Shown one piece after another: positions 16,931 to 26,410 of a DNA stretch of 32,895 bases. The stretch's first letter is position 1. Each line of letters begins with the position of its first letter. Origin of the DNA: Phocaeicola paurosaccharolyticus JCM 15092 (GTDB lineage Bacteria; Bacteroidota; Bacteroidia; Bacteroidales; Bacteroidaceae); assembly GCF_000613805.1 (NCBI RefSeq), contig NZ_BAJR01000036.1, positions 1 through 32,895 of the forward strand, in the 5' to 3' direction. The notes under the pieces are model-generated. The model did not search any database. It was not told where the DNA came from and saw only the letters and a program-made list of their open reading frames with translations. Made by a program: the position numbers and the translations under genes.

Positions 16931-19633
16931 TTATTCCATAACGCAACGAACAAGTCCAGATGTAATAGGAAAAGGACTACCACTCCTTACCCATCCCATA
17001 GCAGGATCAACTACTACACCCGTGTTCAAAGGGAAATTAATAAAACCCTCTTTCGTATAATATACAGCATCTGAACGAGAAAAGAAATTACCACCAGAAT
17101 AATGGTAATTCCTAAATACTGAAGAATTTGGTATATAGAAAAATTGTTCTGGAGAAAAACTATATTGTACATAGAATACATAACAGATATTATACTTCCC
17201 AACCATGGTTTTTGTAGTATTGTGTTTTAAACGGGTATAAGCACCATTAGTATTTTTCTCTAAAATCCAGTCCCATTCTCCACTTCCAGTTTCCTTAGAA
17301 CCTAATTTAAACCCTATTGGACAAGCCTTTTTTGCCTGCTCCTCTGTAAAAATAGCACCAGCTGCTTCTTTACTAATGGGTATATCACCAAATTTAATCG
17401 TTGAAGCACCTCCAACCGCCCCATAATACTCTCCACTTGATCCAACACCAGCTGTTGCACCCAAATTCCTATCAAGCCATACTTTATTATTCATTATAAA
17501 TGTAGAATAGTAATATACATCAGTAGGCTCCAATCCACTCGAATTTTCACCTAATGGCCACATAATGCCCGTTTGATAGGCATTATATGTCACCTTCTGT
17601 CCATCTTCAAATTCAACAGCAAACATACCGCTCCAACCTATTTTAACCTCACGGGCAGCCAATATCTCAACCTCATATTTTGTATTTGGATCCCCCTCAT
17701 GCTCTGTCATACTGAATGTCAGATTATTACCCGCATTAGGATCTGTAACAATCCTCCAACTGCCGGAACTCTGAATAGATAGTACATATTTATATTGCTT
17801 ACTATCGGCTATTGAAAAGTTCAAATCATTTTGTGAACATTGATTTTCTGGGAATCCTTTCAACTGCTTATAAAAATCAAGAATTGTTCCTTTGATTGTA
17901 TAATCAGTTGCATAATACAACTTCTCATAAACCTCAACAGTATACGTTCTTGTGAATTGTTTATCATGAGATATATTACTTTGAATTATTGGAATAGAGC
18001 CAGTAGATTGACTTCCATCTTGATTTACAGAAACTTTAAGTTGTGCATTTCTATATACACCAGTAGTATTTTTATCAGGGAGAACATCAAAATAGAATAT
18101 ACCTGTATCCTTATCACCACCCTTATAGTTTACATTAAGCCAAGCAAAATCTGAATTATCATAAATCAGTGCGACCTTAATATCTTTTGAAGGGTCAATG
18201 CCTTGACAGCTACCAAGTAAATCTACAGTTATAGATTTTGGAACAGAATCACTATTAGAAAAATAGAGAGTAGAAGGAGTTATATTCAATCCTTGCACAG
18301 TTTTGGTAGGATTTAACTGCTTAAGAGTTATCGGCAACTTCAGTCCCCCCCACTCAACATATACTGTAGCAAAATAATCTTTACTTGTATTATTCTTCTT
18401 TGGAGCCGAAACAGTGAGTGATGTATCATCCTTTTTTGAAGCTGTGAAATTTGCGGCATTGTCTCCTGAGAGTGCAGATACTTTCCATGGATCATTGATA
18501 GGATTAGTTTCACTTTTAGTAACAGAAACATCTATATCAGTGCTTCCCCCATCAACTCCGAATATAACGTTGACCACCGAAACTGTCAATCTATTACCAT
18601 GCTCATCAATTAAAAGATTCTTCAATCCACTGTTATCCCAGTCATTTACAATATATTCAACTTTTACTTCCTTCTCATCAGCCGCTTCAGTTTTTGTTCC
18701 ACTACCATCACACTTAACATTTGTAATATTGATGGTATATATGTGGTTTCTCTCAAGATCCTGAGAACAATTTGGTGCTACTACATTTACCCTATAATAT
18801 GTTAACTTTGAACTACCGGCATAATATCCTCCAATAATCAGACATGTTGTTCTCTTGTCATTTATTGTAGGTGTCAGTACCTGATTTTCGAAGGTATATA
18901 GTGAAGCAGATATTGACAAACCATCAGAAGAGGTACCAATATTATCTGTAAGATCAATATAGTCATCTGATATGTATTTACAAGCACTGATTTGGCTACT
19001 CTTTCTACAATTCCAAAGTTCTGCAGAGACAAGTTTAAAATTGGACAAGTCAACAGAATTCTTTATGTCAATCCTTGATACCATTCTTGTAAAGTTTACA
19101 GATAATTGATTAGTTTTTTCAGCTTTATCGCTAATAGATACCATAGGGAGTCTACTCTGAGAAGCCCCTTTACTTGTTGAAACATTGAATGTCAAGATAT
19201 CTTCTGCCTCTTTTGCTGTTTTATCTTCCAGTAAAGAATCAAAATAATCACTTGTGCTGCTTTTTGTATAATCTGAATAATTAGCAATCATTATAATTCG
19301 AAAAGCCTCCTTTACTGTAAAGTCATCAGGTAAAGTACAAGAAGCAGAACCTGTTCCTGCATAAGGGTTGTCATTAGTTGAAACTATTTGCATTCCAATA
19401 TATTTCCCTGAGCCATCAATACCAGGAAGGAAGAAGAAGGCATAAATCTCTTTTACCTTGTTCTCCTCTTGACTACACTCTCCTATTGCTCTAGAGCTTA
19501 ACACCTTAGAGTCAGCTCCAGAAATATTGTAAACTATATTAAGTTTATCCTCTTCATTGACATTCGATGATATATCATCTGATATACAACCTGTCAGCAG
19601 AAGAAATAAAAGTGGTAATATTCGTCTTATCAT
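16931..19633 (-). CDS. Large fimbrillin-like lipoprotein, probable tip or adhesin subunit
   Basis: A 900-residue lipoprotein, by far the largest subunit of the operon. The signal MIRRILPLLFLLLTGC ends in a lipobox (Cys16). SSRA at 46-49 matches the arginine maturation site of type V pilins. The N-terminal third resembles the Mfa/fimbrillin fold (IYAFFFLPG, RMVSRIDIKNSVDL, RNHIYTINITNVKCDG, VNDWDNSGLKNLL). Next come Ig/BACON-like segments (WKVSALSGDNAANFTA, SGSWRIVTDPNAGNNLTF). The C-terminal part has WLDRNLGATAG and CPIGFKLGS, motifs of a surface domain repeated in Bacteroidota and Fibrobacter secreted proteins, which may bind ligand. Position after the FimB/Mfa2-like genes fits an accessory or tip role, by analogy with Mfa3-5. 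The exact family is uncertain. Confidence 0.75.
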   Translation of the reverse strand: MIRRILPLLFLLLTGCISDDISSNVNEEDKLNIVYNISGADSKVLSSRAIGECSQEENKVKEIYAFFFLPGIDGSGKYIGMQIVSTNDNPYAGTGSASCTLPDDFTVKEAFRIIMIANYSDYTKSSTSDYFDSLLEDKTAKEAEDILTFNVSTSKGASQSRLPMVSISDKAEKTNQLSVNFTRMVSRIDIKNSVDLSNFKLVSAELWNCRKSSQISACKYISDDYIDLTDNIGTSSDGLSISASLYTFENQVLTPTINDKRTTCLIIGGYYAGSSKLTYYRVNVVAPNCSQDLERNHIYTINITNVKCDGSGTKTEAADEKEVKVEYIVNDWDNSGLKNLLIDEHGNRLTVSVVNVIFGVDGGSTDIDVSVTKSETNPINDPWKVSALSGDNAANFTASKKDDTSLTVSAPKKNNTSKDYFATVYVEWGGLKLPITLKQLNPTKTVQGLNITPSTLYFSNSDSVPKSITVDLLGSCQGIDPSKDIKVALIYDNSDFAWLNVNYKGGDKDTGIFYFDVLPDKNTTGVYRNAQLKVSVNQDGSQSTGSIPIIQSNISHDKQFTRTYTVEVYEKLYYATDYTIKGTILDFYKQLKGFPENQCSQNDLNFSIADSKQYKYVLSIQSSGSWRIVTDPNAGNNLTFSMTEHEGDPNTKYEVEILAAREVKIGWSGMFAVEFEDGQKVTYNAYQTGIMWPLGENSSGLEPTDVYYYSTFIMNNKVWLDRNLGATAGVGSSGEYYGAVGGASTIKFGDIPISKEAAGAIFTEEQAKKACPIGFKLGSKETGSGEWDWILEKNTNGAYTRLKHNTTKTMVGKYNICYVFYVQYSFSPEQFFYIPNSSVFRNYHYSGGNFFSRSDAVYYTKEGFINFPLNTGVVVDPAMGWVRSGSPFPITSGLVRCVME

Positions 19634-19657
19634 ATTTTGAACTTTATTTATTACTGT

Positions 19658-20692
19658 TTATCTTAACTCAGTATCCTGCATATCCTCTGTTATCCAATCA
19701 GTTACTTCAAAAGCCTCTTCATCTCCTAATTCTCTATCATATTCTCCCTCTAGCTCCCATGGAATAACACTATAAGTTACATTCAGCAATCCTTTAGATG
19801 TAAATGATATATCCAAATAAGTTATTCTATTTCGGACAACTCCATAATATGACTCATCAGATGAAGAATTTATTATTGGAATGGTATAGTTCTTTATCAA
19901 GCTATTCACTCTTAATGATACTTTTAACGAGGTCGCAATAAGGCTATCATTTCTTTCTATAGGAGCATGTTCGAAGAGGTAAACAGGTTTCATTGATGCC
20001 GATGTATCCGAAAATCCATTCTCAAGAACTCTGAAAACTGATGATATCTCAGTATTTGCATATACCAATCCTCCGGGTGAATACTTAACCCCCCAATCAT
20101 TATTCTGCAGCAAGAGAAAACTCTTTTGGGATGTATTAGCCAACGATGTAGATAAAAGAGTGACAGGAACTGACACATCTTCACTTTTCTCAATTCTCAT
20201 CTCAAGCTTACTAACGCATCTTGTCAACTCTATATTTGTATATATTTTATCAGTAGATACATCATCTATTGTTTGACTACCCGTAAAAGGTAGAATATCT
20301 GATTTATATATCCCATCGGCGCCAACTGTTAACTGGTTGACTGTACTTATACTTTCCCCTTCTAGATTCCTATCAGGTAGATACATTTCTGAATTTGCAA
20401 ATACATACAGTAGCTTGTTCGTTTTACTGATTTTCACAGAGAGCATACATGGCATCTGTATACCATCATTATCTGTAGTATCTCGATCAACCTCAATAAT
20501 TCCCTCTTTTGAGCACACAAGAATTCTTAAAGATACTATCTTACTCTCTTTTACATTAGTAGTTGCTCTTGAGCCAACAACCGAGATATTCAACTCTCTT
20601 TCATTAGTCACTTCATCGCCTACCAAGCCTACTTCACATCCTGTAAATGATATAAAAGCACACATTAATATGAATAATGAAATATGTCTCAT
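19658..20692 (-). CDS. FimB/Mfa2-like fimbrial subunit (second copy)
   Basis: A 344-residue lipoprotein. Signal MRHISLFILMCAFISFTGC with lipobox Cys19, then GSRA with Arg42 as a candidate maturation site. The middle has fold landmarks of the Mfa/FimB type: VSLRILVCSKEGIIEVDRD, TNKLLYVFANSEMYL and IELTRCVSKLEMRIEKS. The end has VTYSVIPWELEGEY, like the PWE-containing last strand of type V pilins, followed by an acidic tail. It could be an accessory structural subunit rather than an anchor, because, unlike the next gene upstream, it has the Arg site. It is 18 bases after FimB/Mfa2 and 24 bases before the tip-like gene. Confidence 0.75.
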   Translation of the reverse strand: MRHISLFILMCAFISFTGCEVGLVGDEVTNERELNISVVGSRATTNVKESKIVSLRILVCSKEGIIEVDRDTTDNDGIQMPCMLSVKISKTNKLLYVFANSEMYLPDRNLEGESISTVNQLTVGADGIYKSDILPFTGSQTIDDVSTDKIYTNIELTRCVSKLEMRIEKSEDVSVPVTLLSTSLANTSQKSFLLLQNNDWGVKYSPGGLVYANTEISSVFRVLENGFSDTSASMKPVYLFEHAPIERNDSLIATSLKVSLRVNSLIKNYTIPIINSSSDESYYGVVRNRITYLDISFTSKGLLNVTYSVIPWELEGEYDRELGDEEAFEVTDWITEDMQDTELR

Positions 20693-20710
20693 TAAATTGA
20701 AGTTATGATT

Positions 20711-21640
20711 CTATAAATCTGGGGTTACAACATTACTCTTCCAGCCTTCAATACCAATCTTAACATTAAGATCATTGTAATAATCAGTAAAATCCAGATT
20801 AATATGTATAGTTGCTTCGTTTACCCCCTCTACAGTAATAAAATTCTCATTCATAAGTTTGGAGAGAGCTACATTAACAAATGTCACTACTCGGTCACTC
20901 CCCTCAATTCTAATCTGAATAGGGTTATCATCATTGAATCTAAATACTCTAGCTGTAGCTCTGATATAGTCTCCACCATTATCAACAGACTCAAGCGGAA
21001 TATAATCTTCATCGAATGCCTGAGCATTTGACATATCCATACCATACTCCGGCATAGCATTCATTATTTTAACTATTGGAAGAGCATCCGAACGGGTACC
21101 GGATACAAACTCTTTTACAACAACATCGATAAGGATATTAGCTCCTTTAAAAATTACTGTATCCGAAACATTTCTATCTTCTGGAACTTGTAAGAGTAAA
21201 GAGCCATAATATGTCTGATCCTGGGTATTTAGTACTATGTTGTTTTGTCCATATTTTGGATGATGAAACCTTGCTGTATTATAATTACTGATACCTGTTA
21301 AAGAGCTGTTTTCATACATATTGCTCCAACAAACAACCCTATAATTCCCCGGACATAAATCTAACTTAATACCATCTTTTACTGTAGTATTAATCTCTTC
21401 TCCTTCAAAACTTCGTGATGCCTTCTCAACTAAAAAACCATATTCATCATATACAAACAGAGATACTTTATCCATAACTTTATTAAACCATGACATATCA
21501 TCTGTTGTATCACCTGTATATTTAAAGTTTAAATTTACGTTTGATACCCGATCGCATGAATCCATGTTCTCTGCTATTGTTTTACAAGAGCAGAGAACAG
21601 ATGAGCAGATTGTCAAAAAGATAACAAAATTATATTTCAT
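20711..21640 (-). CDS. FimB/Mfa2 family fimbrial anchor subunit
   Basis: A 309-residue lipoprotein: signal MKYNFVIFLTICSSVLCSC with lipobox Cys19. It has the features of FimB/Mfa2 proteins: VSLFVYDEYGFLVEKA, LDLCPGNYRVVCWSNMY and TYYGSLLLQVPEDRN. Unlike the three other pilin-like products of the operon it has no Ser-Arg-Ala in the 40-50 region. This fits an anchor that stays lipidated and ends polymer growth, as known for FimB and Mfa2 in Porphyromonas. The start lies one base after the stop of the major subunit gene, so the two are probably translationally coupled. Confidence 0.85.
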   Translation of the reverse strand: MKYNFVIFLTICSSVLCSCKTIAENMDSCDRVSNVNLNFKYTGDTTDDMSWFNKVMDKVSLFVYDEYGFLVEKASRSFEGEEINTTVKDGIKLDLCPGNYRVVCWSNMYENSSLTGISNYNTARFHHPKYGQNNIVLNTQDQTYYGSLLLQVPEDRNVSDTVIFKGANILIDVVVKEFVSGTRSDALPIVKIMNAMPEYGMDMSNAQAFDEDYIPLESVDNGGDYIRATARVFRFNDDNPIQIRIEGSDRVVTFVNVALSKLMNENFITVEGVNEATIHINLDFTDYYNDLNVKIGIEGWKSNVVTPDL

Positions 21641-21641
21641 A

Positions 21642-23033
21642 TTAAATCTGAGGAGTAATATTCATAAGCTCCCAAGGAGTTACATCAATATATATTTTCA
21701 AGTCTATAGTCTCTTCAAATATAGGGTCTGGTTTATCAGTTTCAGGAGTAGGAGTTATAGGAGTATCATCAATTATTACATCATTGAAATCATCACTCAA
21801 TTCATTTAGGTTAATCTTATAAATATTTCCATTCTTCATCTCCTTAATATAAGAGCCATCGCCACCGATATATGTACGAATATTTAAATATGCTGTCCTT
21901 GGAGAGTTTGAATCATAATCTGCCTTTGTCTCGAATATTTTTACTTTAACAATAATATGCGGCAAATCTTCAGCTATATCCTCCTTAATAATACCATCGG
22001 TCTTCTGTGGAAATATCTGGTAAGCAGCGACTTTACCAGAGAGTATTGAACTGTTTCTATTTGCCGGAACAGCTTGGTCTACCCACCAATCGCCACTAGT
22101 CCCCTCTTCAATAGCATCTCCAGAAGCTTCAGTTGAAGATGAAACATTATCCCACATCTTAAATAATTCACCTCCTTCTCCGAAATGAGTATTCCATTTA
22201 CCATCTTCATCATTATACCAAACTTTAGAAGCTGGTTCTCCATATCTTAAAATGATATTATTAATATATATTGCCTCAAGCTTAATTCCATAAAATCCTT
22301 TCTGAAGGCAATTGTAAGCATGTCTAGGAGTATAAGTCATATCATCATCTGTTTGTAACTGAGATGATGTGCTGTTATAATATGATCCATTGCTCTTTCT
22401 ATGCTCATAAAGTTGATTTCCATCCTTATCTTTCAAAATATTCGCACCTCTATAGAACTTTGGCGTAACATTTATACCACCTGAGATTTCTATACGGCAA
22501 AGAGATGGAGCAATTGTTACAGAAGCTTTGAAAATCTTATGACCGGTTGTTGCGTGAGTTTGTTTTGTATCTTCAATGATACTTCTACCTTCAAGCATAG
22601 GGTACAGATGAAAATCTTGTTCAGATGAAGAGTCAATCTGATACAAATTTACATTAGTACCATCCATATCTTCACCTCCATTAGCTTGAATAATTATAGC
22701 CTTTACATCACTAGGAATATCATCAAGATAGAGACCTTCGCTACCTACAGCACTGTTAATCTGATCAGAAGACAATGCTAGAGGTTGTGAATTATTATAC
22801 ACAGATTTAGTCTGATAATTTTCATCAGCAAAGAATAATATTCTCGCACTTTTAATAGACTTTGCAGCTTCACCTGGAGTACCAGGGTTCTCTATTGCTC
22901 TACTGATAGATTGAGTTTTGAACTTTAGGAACAGACTATTTTCTGATACATTGCTTGCTCCTTCTTCATTCCGACTACAAGAGCATAGAGTAGCAATAAC
23001 TACCAGACACATAAAAAATAGATTCTTCTTCAT
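21642..23033 (-). CDS. Mfa1-family major fimbrial subunit
   Basis: A 463-residue pilin precursor, first gene of the operon. Signal MKKNLFFMCLVVIATLCSC has lipobox Cys19. The stretch FKTQSISRAIENPG gives Arg45 as the candidate protease site; in Mfa1 and FimA, cleavage after an Arg here frees the groove for the donor strand. ARILFFADENYQTKSVY and ASVTIAPSLCRIEISGGI are typical of the family. The end, KIYIDVTPWELMNITPQI, fits the C-terminal donor strand of type V pili. It is preceded by a 345-base region holding the operon promoter and faces the divergent TPR/HTH regulator. Confidence 0.85.
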   Translation of the reverse strand: MKKNLFFMCLVVIATLCSCSRNEEGASNVSENSLFLKFKTQSISRAIENPGTPGEAAKSIKSARILFFADENYQTKSVYNNSQPLALSSDQINSAVGSEGLYLDDIPSDVKAIIIQANGGEDMDGTNVNLYQIDSSSEQDFHLYPMLEGRSIIEDTKQTHATTGHKIFKASVTIAPSLCRIEISGGINVTPKFYRGANILKDKDGNQLYEHRKSNGSYYNSTSSQLQTDDDMTYTPRHAYNCLQKGFYGIKLEAIYINNIILRYGEPASKVWYNDEDGKWNTHFGEGGELFKMWDNVSSSTEASGDAIEEGTSGDWWVDQAVPANRNSSILSGKVAAYQIFPQKTDGIIKEDIAEDLPHIIVKVKIFETKADYDSNSPRTAYLNIRTYIGGDGSYIKEMKNGNIYKINLNELSDDFNDVIIDDTPITPTPETDKPDPIFEETIDLKIYIDVTPWELMNITPQI

Positions 23034-23105
23034 ATTCTTATTTTTTCGATTTATACCTAAATCAATAATTCATTATTAATGAACATTATGCTATTATTAC
23101 CAGCA

Positions 23106-23113
23106 CAAAAATA
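23106..23113 (-). promoter_or_regulatory. Putative -7 box of the fimbrial operon
   Basis: The minus strand reads TATTTTTG, an exact TAnnTTTG match. Transcription would start near 23099, giving a leader of about 66 bases before the Mfa1-type gene. TTTTC about 17 bases upstream is a poor -33 candidate. Confidence 0.45.
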
Positions 23114-23313
23114 AGTTTACATATACGGTGAAAATTGTAGAAAATGGACTTTTGGATTTGGACTGTATGAAAATGTATACTATTGGCTTTATTATAAGAG
23201 GTTTAGGTAACACGATTTTTAATTAATAATTCGGAGAAATTGTCCCTTTTGTACTATTATGTTAGATTTTTATCATATCAGATATCAGATTAACACAAAT
23301 ATATATAGTTCTA

Positions 23314-23345
23314 TTGATTTTTAATATAAATATTCTTTACTTTTA
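23314..23345 (+). promoter_or_regulatory. Putative promoter of the TPR/HTH regulator gene
   Basis: TTG (23314-23316), 21 bases, then TACTTTTA (23338-23345), one mismatch from TAnnTTTG. The ATG is 33 bases downstream. Weak because the region is AT-rich. Confidence 0.3.
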
Positions 23346-23378
23346 CACCGTAAAACTAGACAAAACATACTATTTACT

Positions 23379-25244
23379 ATGAGAATAACTATATACTCTC
23401 TTTCAATAATATTTACAGTATTATTTATATCATGTAATAAAGAACCTGATATAATTGAATCCAAACTTTCAAAAGCTTACGGAACAATTTCATTAAATCC
23501 AGATAGTTCTTTGGTAATATTAAAAGAAATTGCTCCATATGTAAAGCATAATGAAGAGCAATATGCTACCTGGTGTCTATACAAAATATGGGCTCAGTAT
23601 AGAACATATCAAAATGATATTTCTGAAAAAGAATTGTCTTTTGCTTATAATTACTATATATCTAGAGAAAACTGTGAAAAAAAAGCATTAGCATATTATC
23701 TTCATAGCGTTGTACACTCAGATAAAAATATTGGAGATGAAACTGAATGGGTAAGAGATCTGATGATGGGATGCAAATATGTAGAACACACAAACATGCA
23801 CACATTGGCTGCACAACTATATCTATGCTACTCTCAAGTTTTTCTAGAAAGAGATCAACCCGAGAAATCAATTTCTTTGCTGAAAAAAGCTTTATGGAGA
23901 ACAAAAAAAGATGGAGTAAAGCACCGTGAAGCTATGATATACAATAATTTTTCTGAGGTTTATCACTATATTGGAAGAAGGACCAATGAATACAGCAAAT
24001 GTATATTATATGCTGAAAAAGCTGTTAAAGTAGCTAAAGAGAACAATCTAGCAGCAGCATATGCAAAGTCCTTAGACTTTCTGGGGATAGCTTACTTTCT
24101 AAATGAAAAGTATGATTTAGCACTTAAATATGCAATACAGTCTAAAGATTTAAATGAAAATTTATACAATAAAGGAATAAGAAAAGAAAAAGTAAGATAT
24201 ATAACTATTGCTAAAGTACATTACGAACTAAATAATATTGACTCTGCGGTTTATTACTTCAAAAAGGGAGTCAATTATGATAATATTTATATAAAGGAGG
24301 ACTCGTACCATGGACTTTATAATATATACAAATACAATATAGTTGACTACAAAAAAGCCCTGTTCTATGGAGATAATTTCTTTACACTTTGTGATTCTGT
24401 AAATCGAAATATGCAGAATAATAAGATTGCAAAAATGGAAGATGAATACGCCAAGAAAAAAGCTCAGGCAGAAAACTGTATGTTGAAAGTTGAGAGAAAA
24501 AGTTTATTGTTAATATCTGTCGCCATAATATCTGTATTACTTTTATTTATACTAGTAATTATCATGATTTATAGATATAAACTATGTGAAAAAGAGAATA
24601 AATTGAATCGCATTTATTTAACTATCAACAAGAATAAAGAACAGATTAGAAGAAACGATCAGTATATAAGTGACTTGCAGTCTTTAATCTCGGATGATAA
24701 AGATATGAACCGTCAGATAGAAGAGAAAAAAGGTGAGCTCTATGAACTCCAGAGAAAAACAAAAATCCTCCGTGAAGAGAACCTTACACTTACTAAATCA
24801 ATAAGTACTTTAAAAAATCCAACATCTGTACAACGAATTGAAGAGATGAAATCTCTGCTATTGAGAATGGAAGAGTTAGAAGAGAAGGAGAAAAAACTTA
24901 CTATTGAACTACTTAATAATGACGAACTGTTGTGCAAACTTAGAGAGGAACCTAAATTTCTGAAAGAGAATGATTGGGAACATCTGTATAATATTACAAA
25001 CAAAGTGTACAATAATCTATATGAACGAATAAAAGCTGATAACCCTCAACTTACCCTCCTCGATATGCAATTATGTATCCTTATTAAATTAAGATATACA
25101 ATATCTCATATAGCTATTATGTTTGGTATATCTTCTACATCTGTGTCAAAACATAAATTAAGGCTAAAGAGAAAATTGTTGCTTAATAATCCATATATGT
25201 TTGATGGAGGTAAAAGCCTGGATTTAATAATATGGGAGTACTAG
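23379..25244 (+). CDS. Membrane-spanning TPR regulator with C-terminal HTH
   Basis: A 621-residue regulator. The N-terminus is a signal-like hydrophobic stretch ending in ISCNKEP, possibly a lipobox. Residues about 25-340 are TPR-like helical pairs (YLCYSQVFLERDQPEKSISL, AKSLDFLGIAYFLNEKYDLA, VYYFKKGVNYD). A single membrane segment follows at about 375-398. Then comes a long coiled coil (about 400-520; KENKLNRIYLTINKNKEQIR and Glu/Lys/Leu heptads). The C-terminal 60 residues are a helix-turn-helix resembling LuxR/sigma-4 types: TLLDMQLCILIKLRYTISHI then SSTSVSKHKLRLKRKLL. Similar TPR-TM-HTH proteins adjoin fimbrillin operons in Bacteroidota. The topology implies sensing outside the cytoplasm and DNA binding inside. 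It probably controls the divergent fimbrial operon. Confidence 0.8.
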   Translation: MRITIYSLSIIFTVLFISCNKEPDIIESKLSKAYGTISLNPDSSLVILKEIAPYVKHNEEQYATWCLYKIWAQYRTYQNDISEKELSFAYNYYISRENCEKKALAYYLHSVVHSDKNIGDETEWVRDLMMGCKYVEHTNMHTLAAQLYLCYSQVFLERDQPEKSISLLKKALWRTKKDGVKHREAMIYNNFSEVYHYIGRRTNEYSKCILYAEKAVKVAKENNLAAAYAKSLDFLGIAYFLNEKYDLALKYAIQSKDLNENLYNKGIRKEKVRYITIAKVHYELNNIDSAVYYFKKGVNYDNIYIKEDSYHGLYNIYKYNIVDYKKALFYGDNFFTLCDSVNRNMQNNKIAKMEDEYAKKKAQAENCMLKVERKSLLLISVAIISVLLLFILVIIMIYRYKLCEKENKLNRIYLTINKNKEQIRRNDQYISDLQSLISDDKDMNRQIEEKKGELYELQRKTKILREENLTLTKSISTLKNPTSVQRIEEMKSLLLRMEELEEKEKKLTIELLNNDELLCKLREEPKFLKENDWEHLYNITNKVYNNLYERIKADNPQLTLLDMQLCILIKLRYTISHIAIMFGISSTSVSKHKLRLKRKLLLNNPYMFDGGKSLDLIIWEY

Positions 25245-25382
25245 TTTTATATATTCGTTGTAAACATTTACTATAAAAAGAATAAATTTGTCCACCACTA
25301 AACAAAATAAATAATTGATTTACTGAGTCCTACGAAAATCGCTTGTCCATATTATATCTTAGCTTTATTCCTATTCCCAATA

Positions 25383-25390
25383 TAACTTTG
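25383..25390 (+). promoter_or_regulatory. Putative -7 box of the AraC-type regulator gene
   Basis: TAACTTTG followed by C is an exact -7 match, 78 bases before the ATG at 25469. The leader it would give contains the inverted repeat at 25407-25428. No convincing -33 element was found. Confidence 0.45.
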
Positions 25391-25406
25391 CACTAAACAA
25401 AAAAAC

Positions 25407-25428
25407 TAGTAACGGCAAACGGTTACTA
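25407..25428. repeat. Inverted repeat in the leader of the AraC-type gene
   Basis: TAGTAAC (25407-25413) and GTTACTA (25422-25428) are perfect inverted copies with an 8-base spacer, just after the likely transcription start. It may be an autoregulatory site. Confidence 0.4.
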
Positions 25429-25468
25429 TAAGGTCAAATACATATTGGATACGAAAGACTACTATATC

Positions 25469-26401
25469 ATGGATTTTTTTACAAATATCATTTTCCCTTG
25501 TAATGAATTGGAATCATATATTCAATATTTTTGGATATTGGACACAAATAACGAGAGTATATTAAAAGAGAAGGCTTTACCTTCAGGACATGTTGAACTC
25601 ATCTTTCATAAGATTGAAGTAAGAAGCAAAAACGAATCATATAATGACTTTAATTATAAAGGTGTTGTTATTGGACAACATGATAAAAGTTATTTTATCG
25701 ACAAAAATGAAAAAGCAGGTATTATTGGAGTTGTCTTAAGACCATACGCTGCTAAATTACTTTTGGGAGTGCCTGCCGGGGAATTTCTCAATGAACAAGT
25801 TTATATTGACGATTTAGATGATGCAGAGCTAGCACTATTATCTAGGAAAGTAGCTAATAGTGACAATTATATTAGGGCAATAGAACATATTGAATCGTTT
25901 TTATTATTCAGAATAAGGAACAATAAGAGGAACTACTACATACCATATCTGAAAAATATAATAGAATTAATAAATACTAATACTAATACTAAATCAGATA
26001 AGCTTGCTGAACATATATTCCTAAGTAATAAACAGTTTACGAGAGTCTTTGTAGATAATATAGGTATCATGCCCAAAACATTCTCAGCGATTGTCAGATA
26101 TCAGAAAGCATTGAAACTCATGAAAGATAACTCAGAGTTACCTATGGCTCAGGTTGCATTGGAATGCGAATACTCGGATCAGTCACATATGATTAGAGAT
26201 TTTCGTAAATTCACCTCATACACCCCAAGAAAAATTCTCTCCTCAAATAGGGGATTCATACCATATTCCAGCTATTTCGGTTTGGAACGATGCAATATGG
26301 AAATTTACAATGATAAGAGCATTAATATAATTAAGAGAAAGGCATGGACATATACTAAGAGCTCTTCAATAATTATTGATAAGAGATGGTTCTGTATATA
26401 G
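25469..26401 (+). CDS. AraC family transcriptional regulator
   Basis: A cytoplasmic DNA-binding regulator. The frame opens at a TTG (25445), but ATG 25469 (MDFFTNIIFPCNELESYIQY) is the better start and matches how related proteins with this N-terminal sensor domain (DUF6597 type) begin; it gives 310 residues. The sensor domain spans about 1-140 (YFWILDTN, LPSGHVELIFH, GVVLRPYAAKLLLGVPAGEF). The double helix-turn-helix lies at about 165-255 (SDKLAEHIFLSNKQFTRVF, MAQVALECEYSDQSHMIRDF, FTSYTPRKIL). The last 50 or so residues after NRGFIPYSSYF are basic and unlike the family. This tail ends right at the left direct repeat of the tRNA-Val island. Confidence 0.8.
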   Translation: MDFFTNIIFPCNELESYIQYFWILDTNNESILKEKALPSGHVELIFHKIEVRSKNESYNDFNYKGVVIGQHDKSYFIDKNEKAGIIGVVLRPYAAKLLLGVPAGEFLNEQVYIDDLDDAELALLSRKVANSDNYIRAIEHIESFLLFRIRNNKRNYYIPYLKNIIELINTNTNTKSDKLAEHIFLSNKQFTRVFVDNIGIMPKTFSAIVRYQKALKLMKDNSELPMAQVALECEYSDQSHMIRDFRKFTSYTPRKILSSNRGFIPYSSYFGLERCNMEIYNDKSINIIKRKAWTYTKSSSIIIDKRWFCI

Positions 26402-26410
26402 TGTACTAGC

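Larger units (their letters stand above)
23034..23378. promoter_or_regulatory. Divergent control region of the fimbrial operon and its regulator
   Basis: These 345 bases hold no gene. They contain a -7 box for the fimbrial operon (23106-23113, minus), a promoter for the regulator (23314-23345, plus) and a tandem 7-bp repeat ATATCAG (23275-23288). The layout suits control of both units by the divergently encoded regulator, which is inference. Confidence 0.5.
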
